From NCBI RefSeq assembly GCF_032362555.1, contig NC_083506.1, positions 12,137,501 to 12,201,500 on the forward strand: a stretch of 64,000 bases of DNA, written 5' to 3'. The translations under genes were made by a program, and so were the position numbers. The notes below the pieces were generated by a model, which was not told the DNA's origin, did not search any database, and was given only the letters and a program-made list of their open reading frames with translations. Positions 9,884 to 22,100 of this stretch are shown here, piece after piece. How positions within the stretch are numbered: position 1 is the first letter of the stretch; each line of letters opens with the position of its first letter. The stretch is from Amyelois transitella (lineage: Eukaryota; Arthropoda; Insecta; Lepidoptera; Pyralidae).

Positions 9884-10883
9884 CTGGGGAAAAAATAAAA
9901 CTCTTTTGATTATAATCAGAAAAAAATCCTTTTGATTTGAGGAAATCTGTAAAATAGTTTATCAATTTGTGCAATGGATTCCCGCAACTTGGAATGTCCC
10001 GTGCACATTTGACTTGGGAGATTTTTTTCTGCACTTTTAAACACTATGCTATTACTAATTTTATAGCATTAAAGAGTATATGGACGATAAACTTTGAATA
10101 TAACTATTATGATATCCTTTTATTTTGAAGTCGGTTAAATTTCTAAAACCTCTTTATAAGTACCGTAAAACGGGGCTACTTTGCACACGTTTTGGCAGTT
10201 TATTGGATGTAACTTTTTTTTACACACCCAAGATTTATGTTTTTTTTTGCTCCAACCGAACAATGTGTCCTTTGTCTATCAAACTCATACGAAAATTGCG
10301 AAAGTGACGAAATACAGCATGAGACAAGTAGGAGATGTTGTCGAGTCAAGCCAAGAGACGTGATAATAATGTGAAGTACCTATTAAGAAAATGCCGAAAT
10401 ACGTAAAGTGACGAGCTGTCAACTAAACCAGTCTTGTAGGTTTTCTTTGTCAATTATCTTTGGAATCAAGGTCACGAGCGTTCGCTCTGTAGATGTTTAC
10501 GCCGTATTTTGGCGCGCTGTTAAAGTAGCCCCAAAAACTGTCAAAATTACCCTAACTGTTAAAGTAACCCCGTTTTACGGAATAACAAGTATAACAAAAA
10601 TTTTCCTGAACACCACACCAAAATCGGTTCAGTCAATACAGGTCAAACAGAGAACCAGGTTTTTTTTAAGGCGGTAATTTTTTATATTCCCTTTTGGATC
10701 CAGTGGTCACGATTCTGGGCTCGTGGTCGTGGACGTCACATCACTTAAATCTAATTATAACTACTACCGCTTCCAAAGCGCATGTGTAGAAGCGGCGGAA
10801 CAAACTACACTGTAGCAACAATTTGATTTCTTTTTATCTTTCCCTGCAGACCGCGATTGTTAAAAGTAAAAGTACTTACTCAT
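8742..10883 (-). CDS. Uncharacterised two-exon gene, 381-residue protein
   Basis: The long minus-strand frame upstream of 8742 has no ATG near its start; it opens only with a GTG at 10034. A strong acceptor (ttttattttttccccag, minus strand) ends at 9884, and a perfect donor (ATGA then gtaagt) starts at 10879. Joining 10883-10880 to 9883-8742 puts an ATG in a good insect context (gacaaaATGA) in frame and gives 381 residues starting MNRPRDTLEPC. The protein is polar and rich in Ser, Asn, Asp and Lys. It has no signal peptide or membrane segment, a possible coiled region (FFKTTVQDIFNTFQSNL and on), a KKKELEQYELQPQQ segment, and a basic Cys-containing end (ISKICNYICKKLRKNSL). No known domain was recognised and no function is proposed. 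It is convergent with Sfmbt, stops about 650 bp apart. Alternative: a single-exon protein starting at the internal ATG in SVKMGGKSKK. Confidence 0.65.
10163..10580. mobile_element. MITE with ccgtaaaacgggg inverted ends
   Basis: The left end ccgtaaaacggggctacttt and right end aaagtaaccccgttttacgg are inverted copies over about 20 bp with one mismatch. The 418-bp element carries no coding capacity and lies inside the intron of the uncharacterised gene. Confidence 0.8.
10690..10840. repeat. Dispersed repeat, inverted relative to 24645-24790
   Basis: Shares gaagcggcggaacaaactac (inverted at 24660-24690) and the accgcttccaaagcgc core with the copy at 24645. A short related piece (tgcgctttggaagctgtagt) is at 46986. 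Confidence 0.7.
10880..10883 (-). CDS. Start codon exon end (ATG A) of the uncharacterised gene
   Basis: ATG at 10883-10881 plus one base, then donor gtaagtac. The exon's 5' limit is not known. A possible acceptor (tttcttccccag) lies only 6 nt before the ATG, so this could be a very small internal exon or simply the end of a 5' UTR exon. Confidence 0.55.
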
Positions 10884-13076
10884 TTTGTCCTGGGGAAGAA
10901 ATGCGGCGGCCGGTTTGTCTATAGTCGCTGATAATTTCATTCAGGAATTTCTGAATTGAGAAAGTAGTTCCTTATTTAGGCAGGAATTAAAAAAGCCCAG
11001 AAGGTAACTTCATCCTTTTCTCTCGTCTTAGCATGTTTCCGGCACCCTCCACCGCAAGTCTACGGTATCCGCCGAGCTTGCATGAAGAGAGTTATGAATG
11101 TGGATGAAGCGAAGAAAGTATGCAGAGATCGTGGCAAGTGGAAAGAGGTAGTCTCTGCCTACCCCTCCGCGAAAAAGGCGTGATTTTATGTATGTATGTA
11201 GGTACCAGAGTTAATCAAGGAAAAGGTATGTACTCAACTCACAAGTCTTATGATGGAGTAGAGCCATCAAATACAGCCGTTTGTGAAAAATCAGAAAAGC
11301 CGAGAGAGGTCGAATTACTACTATACAGGGTGTCTGGTAAATCGCTAATTTACTATCTGATTCTCTTGCCAAATAATGAATACTTACACCCTTTATTATA
11401 CTAGGGATTACTACAGAAGATGCCCACATTCTTAAGTCATCTCAACATTCACGTTTTAATTTTATCACTACATTCTCTTTCCTCAAGGTTTCCTCACGAG
11501 AGTTTTCCCTCGCCGATGATCATCGGTTTGCACTCAAAATAATATTCATAACTCAGAAAAGATCGATTGGTAGGTAGGTAATATAACCAAGGTAAAATTT
11601 GGACTATTGAACTCTGGGTATGAACACCGACTCTCTTATTCCCGCATCTTTCTGCAAGTTTAAACGAAAACAATTTCACATTCCTCAGCATTATAGCATG
11701 TATTTTGTGTTGCGCTTACCAAGGGAATCAAACTTCTTCAGAAACTTTCACTATAATTCAAAGATCTTCACATCATAAAAATTTCTCAGACGTTTAAATC
11801 AACTATTATGAATGACATCACGAAGATATACAGAAACAGAAACCAACAAAAGAGGTAGCCGCTGTAGTTAGTTCTGTAAAGGATGAAAAGGTACTTACCT
11901 TTTATTCAAATCTTTTTGGTTAATTTTCTCCAGTTAACTTAAAAAAAGAACAGTTAAAATTTGTGTCTGAAGTAAAAATCCCGAGTTGGCGAAATCCTTA
12001 TAAACTGGATTTGAAGTTGAGCGGGTTGAGGGTTGAAGTCACACTATAATATCAGTCCCTTAAAGGTAACTAACAGAGTTGGCGACATATAATTTTGTGC
12101 AGATTTGATCTTTTACGATTATCATAATATGTCGCTACTACGTCCACTATATTCATGTTATGTTCCGCGATACACAACCACTCTTGAGTACGTAAGTAGA
12201 TAAAATTAATAAGATTACTACCTATTTAATAAGTAATATTAAATTATCGGCTAACCCAACACTTAATTTCCTTCTAAGTTATAACCGTTTTATCATATTC
12301 AAATCTCAAGCAACAGCTTACAAAAAGTTGGGTCGAAGAATAAATTACGCGTTTCGGAATTCCCGCGGTATGTTTTCGTTGCTGGCGGTCTACTCGTTTT
12401 GTTCACGTCAGTGGTTTTTATACATAATGATAAAGTTTGAAGACTGATTATGCAATTGAAGATATGGAATGAGCAAACCTTTTAAAAACATCTAATTTAC
12501 TCTATGGTACTTTTGGTGAAGCCGTAAAAAAAAAAAAATCTCTACTCTATGGCAGTCATTGAACCGTCAACGCTGAACGAACGAACGACAGCGAAACTAG
12601 AGGCCCCGCCTTTAAACCCGTGAATTTAATTATTTTAGTTGCTTTTTAGCGAAATGACATTGTTATAAGACGGCATTTAGGTAATTTAAATTAATAATTA
12701 TCGGTTTAATACAATATACACATTGTACCAATTTGTATTTCACATATTGGAATGCAATTATTGATTTACCTTCTTCTGCAACAATAGTGAATTTGTCCGG
12801 TTTTCTGGTTTTATTTAATAAATAATCAATTAATATTAAAATGATAAGGGTTTTATGATCACTAGTTATACCAATAAACAAGTTTTTGTGTTATAATAGG
12901 GCGGCAATTGAGTGAATTTGATGTTACTATTTATAGTGGGTGTTGTCATTGTGGCCAAGCTTTATTCGGATTAGGTCATCAAGTGTCGTGAACATGTGTG
13001 TTTTCTTAATACAATTTGAATAAAAATTGTGCTTTTGGTTTCTTGTTAGATCTGCAAGAGAGGAGAGTGTGAAAAA
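10884..13076. other. Region between the uncharacterised gene and the Nrg start codon
   Basis: Holds the 5' end of the minus-strand gene, a LINE 3' end (11078-11203), and otherwise AT-rich sequence without recognisable exons. A pyrimidine-rich acceptor-like site (ttggtttcttgttag, ending 13049) suggests that the Nrg ATG lies in a second exon, with the promoter and a 5' UTR exon somewhere in this interval. The promoter itself was not identified. Confidence 0.5.
11078..11203 (+). mobile_element. LINE 3' end fragment (plus strand)
   Basis: Carries the C-terminal coding end (MKRVMNVDEAKKVCRDRGKW, last Lys-Val variant) and 3' end ggcgtgattttatgtatgta. Same family as 2881-4230. Confidence 0.85.
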
Positions 13077-13134
13077 ATGGGTACCTTGGAGATTTTGTGT
13101 ATATTCGCAGCGGTTTCGCAAGCCGCCGCGGTGT
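13077..13134 (+). CDS. Nrg: Nrg exon 1: signal peptide
   Basis: ATG in the context gtgaaaaaATGG starts MGTLEILCIFAAVSQAAAV, a short hydrophobic secretion signal. Donor gtaagt starts at 13135, one base into a codon. The stretch from 13050 may be the start of this exon, after an acceptor-like site. Confidence 0.9.
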
Positions 13135-16100
13135 GTAAGTATTATTTCTTTACTTTCTATCACTAATAAAGTTTTCTTGGTTCTTATCGTTTGCTCAGTG
13201 CATTCTGACCTGTAGTTCATTCAACCTTTACGATATTTACACTGTAATATATTATTTTTATCAGCCTTTTCATTCATACATCATACCTATCTATCTATAC
13301 TCAGTTGGACAGTTGACCACTTAAATAGTCCGGTTCAGCTTTAATATTTGCAAGTTTTATTATTACGATCATAAAGCATTCTTTATAAAATTGGTCTGAA
13401 TATTGTGATTAAGGCACTTTTAACAATGTAATATATAAAATCCAATAAGAACTCATACATAATGTCAGGAATCTAATATTTAATTGATGATAATTAGTAA
13501 AGGATTGTTTGAATCAGTCTATTTCTGATGTTCTAGTTTTATAATTGGGAACATTGCTATGTCCTCATAGACTGACACAACATGTGCTATGATTTGTGCA
13601 GTAAGTTGATGTATGTTCAAAACAGTATTTATATTTCGTAGTAAAATCCTTTTTTTTTTTTGTAAAGGATGCCACAATTTTGTCCAGAAAATTTTAAGTT
13701 GGTTAATGTTTTAAAAAATACGAATTCAAACAATTTTGTTGAAAAACAAAATTGTTTGAATTCGAAAAAACTTTTTTATGACAAAGATACTAGAGAGTTA
13801 AACGAAAAATCTGCACAATTCTGAGCATTTCGACATACTCTATTAGTGCAGCCCCAGACCACATAAAAAACGTACATGCTACATTTCAAGCCTCTTACTA
13901 TAAATACAGGTAGCAGGCTGAACCTGCTGTGCTGTCTGTAGTCATATCATACAAGTTTGTTTCTGTTTGAGGTTCCACACTCATGAACATGCATCTGTTC
14001 CCTAAGTCGCTTTTCCGACATCTGTGTGAAAGACCCTCTCTTTCCTATGGATGTCTTAAAAGGTCCTACTCGTAAATGCCGGGAATCTCATAGCAATAGT
14101 AATATATGAACCCACCAATGAAGGTCACAAATTATGTTTTAGGTGATACATTATTGTGGAAATTTAGAATCTTTGACAAAGTAAGACTTCAACAGTCCAA
14201 AACAGTGGATTGTAGAATAGTGAGATATGGTTGAAGAAAGCATAAGATTGTGAACAAATGATGGCTCTTTGACGTTCACAAATTATTTTAGAGTGGTTCT
14301 TTTCTACACTGGCACATGGCACATGACTCTTGATTTTGTAAATAAATAATCCATATTATTTTGTTCAGTGACATCCCCGCCGAAGATCGTGAAGCAGCCA
14401 ACACAGGAGGAGCTGCTGTTCCAGGTGGCTCTCCCTGGGGAAGTGGACAAGCCCTTCATCATAGAGTGCGAGGCGGAGGGAGAACCCGCGCCCAAGTAAG
14501 TTTATCCTTTAAAAATTAAATTTATTCGCATTCAGACAGCTGCCATTCTTACATACTTCCTAGGGGAAGATTGGTATTGGTAATAATGAATTTGTTATAT
14601 ATATTGGGGAAAGATTAATGAACTTGGGATTCTTCATGTAGGTGATGAGCTAGCCACTGGTCACTATATAAATCTCAATTCCATCATTTGGCCATACAGC
14701 TGAATGTGGCTTTCAGTCTTTTCAAGACTATTGGCTGCCCCGCACGGGATATAGACAGAGCCAACAGTATGCTCAGCTTATACCTCTCATTATAAACCTA
14801 TAAATATAATTATGATCACGCAGCAGGGGAGGCAGATCAGACTATATCATAATTGTTGCTATAAATGTACAGAGACGGGACGGAAAGTCCACGATATAGG
14901 TCATGTTGAGGTCCATCTCTACCCCAAATGAAAACTGTCATTGTACGAACGCCGACCATAGTTTAGTGTAGATCATATATATCTATCTATACTCATATGT
15001 TAAAAATCCCTACTAGCGATAGTTATGAAAAAAAATCTAGTTACGAAAAAAAAATCTTTAAACACCATGTTTTACTTCAAACTTTAAAGCTATCCCACAA
15101 CTTTCTAGTAATTAACGGATTTACCATGTTTATTCGCATTTCTCGGGGCTTAGCCGGTAAACGGTCCGTGCTCTGCGCCCATTGACATCCAACTCAAACG
15201 TGAATAAAACGTCTGCAGGTTGTGCACGGTGCACGCGACCTTCCAATGCGAGAAATCTTGTATACTGAGAGATTATTCTAGTGCAGCATAAGGAATTTTA
15301 ATTTCAGACTATTGTTTCAAAGATAAGAACGTCCATCGATTGAACCACTGCCTGAGGCCAATAAACTAGGAGTCCCCCTGCCAAGTGTCACGTTGCAGTG
15401 TTGCAGTTGGGACAGTGATTTCAGCCCTAAGACGATTAGGCTCCGGTTGCTATGATATGTCAATAGGGAACCGCCACAAACAGTTTATTAATGTTTTTCG
15501 AAGTACATACATACATACATATAATCACGTCTATATCCCTTGCGGGGTAGACAGAGCCAACAGTCTTGAAAGTAGATACTGATAGGCCACGTTCAGCTAT
15601 TTGGCTTTAAGATAGAATTGAGATTCAAATAGTGACAGGTTGCTAGCCCATCGCCTAAAAGAAGAATCCCAAGTTTATTAGCCTACCCCTTCGTCGCCTT
15701 ATACTTCATCCATGGGAAAGAGATGGAGTGGTCCTTTTCTTTTGTTCTATTGGTGCCGGGAACCACACGGCAAAGTTTCGAAGTGGTTATTAGTTAATCG
15801 GAGTTAGTCGCCTGGCCTGGTATAGGCCTGGCACAAGTCGCACACACGTGTACCGGACGAGACTGGTCTGGTCAAGATTATCGGAAACATAGGTAGCGGG
15901 TCGAGATCTTGTCTTGCCTTGGTCTTGTCAAGTGATCTCGTGATCTGCCTTCAGCTTCACGATTGTTGTTTCGTTTTTGTAGGCTCAGAAGAATCATGTC
16001 GCCAAAACAAAATCAACACTAACTAAATGAAACTAAATGAACTCTAGCTAAGGTCTAAAAACACAACAAAATCAGTATTCTTTTTTATTTGAAATTCGAG

Positions 16101-19100
16101 TGCGTTGTTTGATTTCAATATTTGTAAGCAAGATGAGGACTCAACTAACTTGGAGCACATCAAGCTGAAATAATGCCTTAAAAATCCTTAAGGTGTACAC
16201 CCCTGTACTTGATCGTGACCGTTGAACAGAACTTACTTATCATCACAATTTTCACAGTAAAAAACTTGTTCGTCTTATGAACAAATTAAAATTTCGAGGA
16301 ACGTGTTCGTTTTCCCGTTTTGTCACGTTTAGAAACGAATTGGTTTGTTGAAGGCTAGGTAGTAATTGATACATTTTGATTGAGATTACAGTTGATTGAC
16401 TTTCCAGACGCTTTGCAGTAATAATACTGTGACACTGGCAAGGTGCAGTGTGATTATAGAAAACCTATTTCATTTTATTTTTATTGCTATCATTTAGGAA
16501 GTCCTATGTAATATTTTTTATCTTAATCATTTTGTGAGCCTTACCTGGCTGTAACAGGTGTAAATCTATAAGTCAAAATAAACAAATGCTAAATTGATAT
16601 AATGTATCTCCGATACATCTTATCGGTTTCAAATGTAATTGTTTTGTTAATATTTCTATACAATACGATTTAGAAATATTAACAAAACAATTTCATTTGA
16701 AAGCGCAACCGAAAATTAGTTAAGCTTTTCTCAAGTAAAATGTGAAGACCTTCTTAAAACGGTTCCGTTGTCTTTGAACTGACACAATCAAAGGACAATA
16801 ATGAAGAATTCAGTTCAGGTAATCGAATCCACAGTGACGTCAGACAGACATCCCCAAAAATTAGTATGTAAAATCAATGTGTACGCACCCCTATATGGTC
16901 AGAAATGGGAAATTCTTGATTTCTTCGTTCTTTCAGATAGGTAGCAGGTGATATTGGTTTCATTAATTAGTAAGTACATTCACACCTCTTTCATCGTGCA
17001 TTCCAATCCATTTCATCAAGCTTTTTTGTCTCATTTCGTTATTATGTTGTTAAATTAATGTGATTTTATTTAATATAACAGTTTTATAAGAACGAATCCT
17101 CACATTACACCTTTACTCAAACTCAAACAGAGATAAATGACCATCACTAACAGCTGATATCATATCGAAAAAAAATTAAAATAAATTGTCTCGAAATCGT
17201 TCTGACCGAGGTCACTAAGTATTGATGTCATCGCATGGTCGGCACGCCTGTATTGTAAACAGACAAACTATTTTAAGTGGTGATACATATTTTATTTCAT
17301 ACATTTCATACGCATTCAATAGAAGGCTGTCAAATGTAAGGGTAAGAAAGGCTTGAAATTATGCTTTTCAGGCGCAATTTGATCGTATTCATACGAACAG
17401 ACTCTCAAAATGTGATCACAATCGTATTGAGACTCGAATCTAGTTTTATATTGAAAGTATCAGACTGTCAAATTAAGTTTGTCAGGTTTTTTTTTACTTA
17501 ACACTAGCTGTTGCCCGAATTCGTTCGTCGTAAAAAGTCACTGATAATCTTTATACAAATAAAGGTGCCCTCTATTTCCACCATTAACAAAAAGACATAG
17601 ATAGACTCATGCATTTATGGATGGTACTTTTTATTCATTCATTCATATAGTCACGTCTATATCCCTGGCTGGGTAGACAGAGCCAACAGTCTTGAAGAGA
17701 CTGATAGGCCGCGTTCAGCTGTTTGGCTTTATGATAGAATTGAGATTCAAAAAGTGACAGGTTGCCAGCCCATCGCCTAAAATAAGAATCCCAAATTAAT
17801 AAGCATATCCCTCAGTCGCCTTTTACGACATCTATGGGAAATGAGATGAAGTGGTCCTATTTTTTTTTATGTTGGTGCCGGGAACCACACGGCATGTCCT
17901 TTTTTATTGCTGTTCCACCCGTCGTCGCCTATTTACATAGCATCAGGGTATATGCATGACATCAGACAAGCGTTGACCACGATGTTATGATTTGATTAAG
18001 GTCTTAAATGGCATATTGAGTACGTGATCGTATGCAGTTTCGTTCTGAGTACATGGTGTCGTCGCATTCACTCTTTTAAAGAGACATATATACTTATAGT
18101 CCATTTATTTAGGTGTTGGAATAAAGTTGAACAATATTAATAAGTATTGTTATTGGAAGATACATTTCAATTTATAGCCAGGAGTTGAAGAGGAAACATT
18201 AAATAGTAGATGTCAAATTGAATTAATTTTGGTATTAACCATACTTTATTTTAATTATTAATTAGCCGTGTGAGCCGTGTCTCTAAGACCATTTAATATA
18301 ATAATAAAATAAAATAAAAAGTAAAAATCCATTGGTCAGCCGTTTTGTATGCATACATTTTGGTAGATCGTCTTTCTTTATTAATTTCTTTTAATAGTGT
18401 ATTCTAAAGTATTTCCATTTTGTCAGCTTCGACAAGTCCTTTGTTAATTTCACTAATTTTGTTTTCGGACTATACTTCTCAATACGTTATCATAAGCGGC
18501 GATGACGTCATGTAATGACAGCCAACACTTACGATACAACCCGACCACGTTCTTAAGGCCGTCAACTTCGGTTCGAGTATAATAATTGTAGTATTGAAAG
18601 ATATACCTACTCAATCGTTAGTGTGTTATGTTTGATGAGGCCACGAGTACATTTCATTACATAATTTAAACCCGTATTCTTATTTAGCGAAGGAAGTAAG
18701 CAGAGATCCTGGCAACTGGAAAGTTGTAGTCTCTGCCTACCCCTCCGGGAAAGAGGCGTGATTTTATGTATGTATGTATGTAGTTAGTACCTTTTAGCTA
18801 TTTCAATCATGTCATCCATATAAGCCATTGTAAAAAAAAAATATCTTTGTAATTAAATAATTACATAAAATAATACAATGTCAACTTATCGGAACCGTAT
18901 AATGACTTAATTATTTCATGTAATATAAATAGGTATTAAATTACACAAAATCGAATGATTCATTAATGTGCAATCACACATGAGTCAATACCATGCATCC
19001 CATGATCCTGAATGTTATTTCAAATTATTACAAATGGTACCGAGATATTAATAGTTTAGTGTTCAGACTCGTGAATCACATTTGATGACTTCATTAAGAG

Positions 19101-22100
19101 TCCTTGCCATATAAATTTGTTATGAATGAGATGTGTGGGGGTCAGTGCCGGCCCGAGACAAGTTTTGGCATTAAGCGAGGCGCGTTTGTGACACCTTTGT
19201 GAACTTAAGAATGTGTTTGCACGCGAAACAGAGACTATGCCGGCTACAAATTAAGTTTTACGTCTAATTTAATATCAAAAAAAAATGCCATATCTACATT
19301 GCTCAAATAACATATAATTAATAATATAATTAATTAATAATTATATATGTAATTGCATAATGAACTGAAATGGATCGCTAAATGAATTATCTTATATCTT
19401 AGTAAATATAAAGAAGTCGCCTGTAATTAATGAATCTTCTGTAAAGATCCATACATATAATCACGTCTATATCCCTTGCGGGGTAGACAGAGCCAACAGT
19501 TTTAAAAAGACTTTTAGGCCACATCGAGCTGTTTTGCTTAATGATAGAATTGAGATTAAAATACTGACTGGTTGCTAGCCTGTCGCCTGAAATAAAAATC
19601 CCAAGTTTATAAGCCTATCCCTTAGTCGCCTTTTACGACATCCATGGGAACGAGATGGAGTGGTCCCATTGATTTTTCTAATGGTGTCGGCAACCACACG
19701 GCGAAGATGTCTGAATAAAATAGCTAAACGTATTGTATTTAATGGTATTATACTTAAGATGTTCGTGCGTTCATTCTACGGTAGTGCCGGCCCTGCAGAG
19801 GTCATGTTGTGAAGTGGTTCGTATCGGTGCGTGCGCCGTGATCTATGAGATGAGCGGGGATAATTATATGATAACATCATGTGTGTCTTGCACAGATTAG
19901 ACAGATATATCTGTGCAATTGAAATTCCTTATTCTTTATTGGATTTGATGAAAGCCGTTTTGATTTACGAAACAATAGCAGTTGACTCTTAAATGTATAA
20001 AGTATGGGATTAATTTATATAGGAGAAGGAAAGTCTTGTATTCGTTATGTGTGGAAGAAAATTTGAAAAACACAAAAACTAAACTTTTTATTAATGACCA
20101 CCCAATTTATCTGAGTAGGCATCTGATAAGATTTTCAAAGAAATCTGAACAAGAAGTGGTCAGGTTTTATACATTTCTACCGAAAGTTGTGTTACATGTA
20201 CTAAAGTTCTCTTTGAAATGTTTATTTTAGAAAATTGGCTAGTGTTTCAGAAGCCGCGGTTTTTAATAGTATCAGATAGCCAGTCTAGACAAATAACAAT
20301 TGAAAGCATCTAAATCTAACTGAACAGGAAATGTCTGGTTTTCAATGGTTTAGTAATACGTGGTGATGAATGTATCAATATCCTGAGTGACGGAAATATG
20401 TGTTGATTCATTTTGCAGGATGGACGTCAGGAATTGTAAACGAATGCTCCAAATTACACGGAAATATTATAGGAAATTGTGTTCTATATCTTTTCAAATT
20501 GTGTTTATAAATCCATAGGTATCAATCGTACCCAGTAAAAAATTTGCAAGATCTTTTCGTAGCATGACAAAGTATCACTTAAAAGAATATTTTGTAGTTT
20601 ATAACAAATTTTCTATGCAATAAAGATATTTCATCAAAATGACTATATGTTTTATTGGTATCTACACGTTTGTGCCAGAACGCGATGCAATGAGACATAA
20701 AATCGAGGCTGAAATGCAGAATTCGGTTGCAGACTTGCGTCGAGACACTGCTTTAGTTTGTTATAAGTCTAGCTGCAACGGAAGAGTTGCAAGTTCGTTC
20801 GGCGTTGTAATTTTCATAAAATCGTTCTAGGTGTCTCTAACAAATATGTTTTCTTTGTCAACAGGTACAGATGGATCAAAAACGGCAAGCCATTCGAATA
20901 CAGCAGTTACGACAACCGCATCTCCCAGCAATCGGGCCGGGGCACCCTCGTGGTCGTCAAACCGCGGGACGAGGACCTCGGCCAGTACCAATGTTTCGCC
21001 GAGAACGAATGGGGCACGGCCACTTCCAACTCGGTCTTCGTCAGAAAAGCTGAACTGAACTCCTTCAGCGAATCCGACGGCCCCGCTAAAGTCGTTCAAG
21101 CCGAAGAAGGGAAGCCATTCAAGCTCACTTGCGAACCGCCCGACGGCCATCCGAATCCTAAAGTGTACTGGATGTTGCAAGGCAGCGAGGGTCAGCTGAA
21201 GACCATAAACAATTCGAGGATGACGTTGGATCCAGAAGGCAACTTGTGGTTCTCGAACGTGACTCGATACGACGCGAGTGATATGCTGGCGTACACATGC
21301 GCTGCTAAGTCGGTGTTCAGGAATGAGTACAAGTTGGGTAACAAGGTGTTCTTGGACGTGAAGAAGACTGGCATATCGCCCGCTTTGAACAAGCACGCGC
21401 CGGTGCGGCAGTACACTTCAAGGAGGAGGGAGAAGGGGCTGAAGGGGAAGAGAGTCGATCTGTATTGCATATTCGGTGGAACGTAAGTATACTTTTTGGT
21501 AATGAGGCTACGTTTTAAGCTGGCAGATGTTTGATCTTAATATACCATTAAGATAAATATATACGGGACAAATATACATAATTAAGAGCCATAAATTATT
21601 AGGATTCAACACCTTTTTCCTGACTATTTTTTCAAAGTTACGTATATTAGTTTAAATACTAACCGATGTTCTTACGGTGAGGGAAAACATAGTGAGGAAA
21701 CCTGCACATTCAGGCAACTGGATGTGTAATCACGGATCCAATTCGGGTAGGTTTACCTGCAAAGTTTACGGAGGCCAGATGGGAGTCGCTTCGTGTAAAA
21801 ACCTGACTTACCCAATCTAAGATCCATGGTCAAAGGCATACCCCGGGCTCCTCCAGAGGGGCGAGGATGCAACCGGGACTAAAGCCAGGAGGAAGAAGAA
21901 CATCTTCCTGGCTTTTGTTGCAACTTAAATCTTACAAACATACATATGTTCACGTCTATGTCCCTAGCGGGGTAAACAGAGCCACCAGTCCTAAAAAGAC
22001 TGATAGGCCACGCTCAGCTGTTTGGCTTTGTGATAGAATTGAGATTCAAATAGTGACAGGTTGCTAGCCCATCGCGTAATAGATTATCTTAGGTTATGAT

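Larger units (their letters stand above)
14496..20864. other. Nrg intron 2 (6.4 kb)
   Basis: No exon recognised. Contains SINE copies (14690-14765, 15504-15772, 17631-17894, 19451-19703), a LINE 3' end (18685-18781), a 32-bp-arm hairpin (16627-16702) and unremarkable AT-rich DNA. Confidence 0.7.

Noticed and set aside
9884..10034. Extension of the minus-strand frame up to the GTG at 10034 as the protein start
   Set aside because: GTG is not a normal start in animals, and a strong acceptor at 9884 with a matching ATG exon at 10880 explains the frame better.
20827..21396. 189-codon antisense frame over Nrg exon 3
   Set aside because: Shadow of the GC-rich coding exon; no splice signals or protein resemblance of its own.
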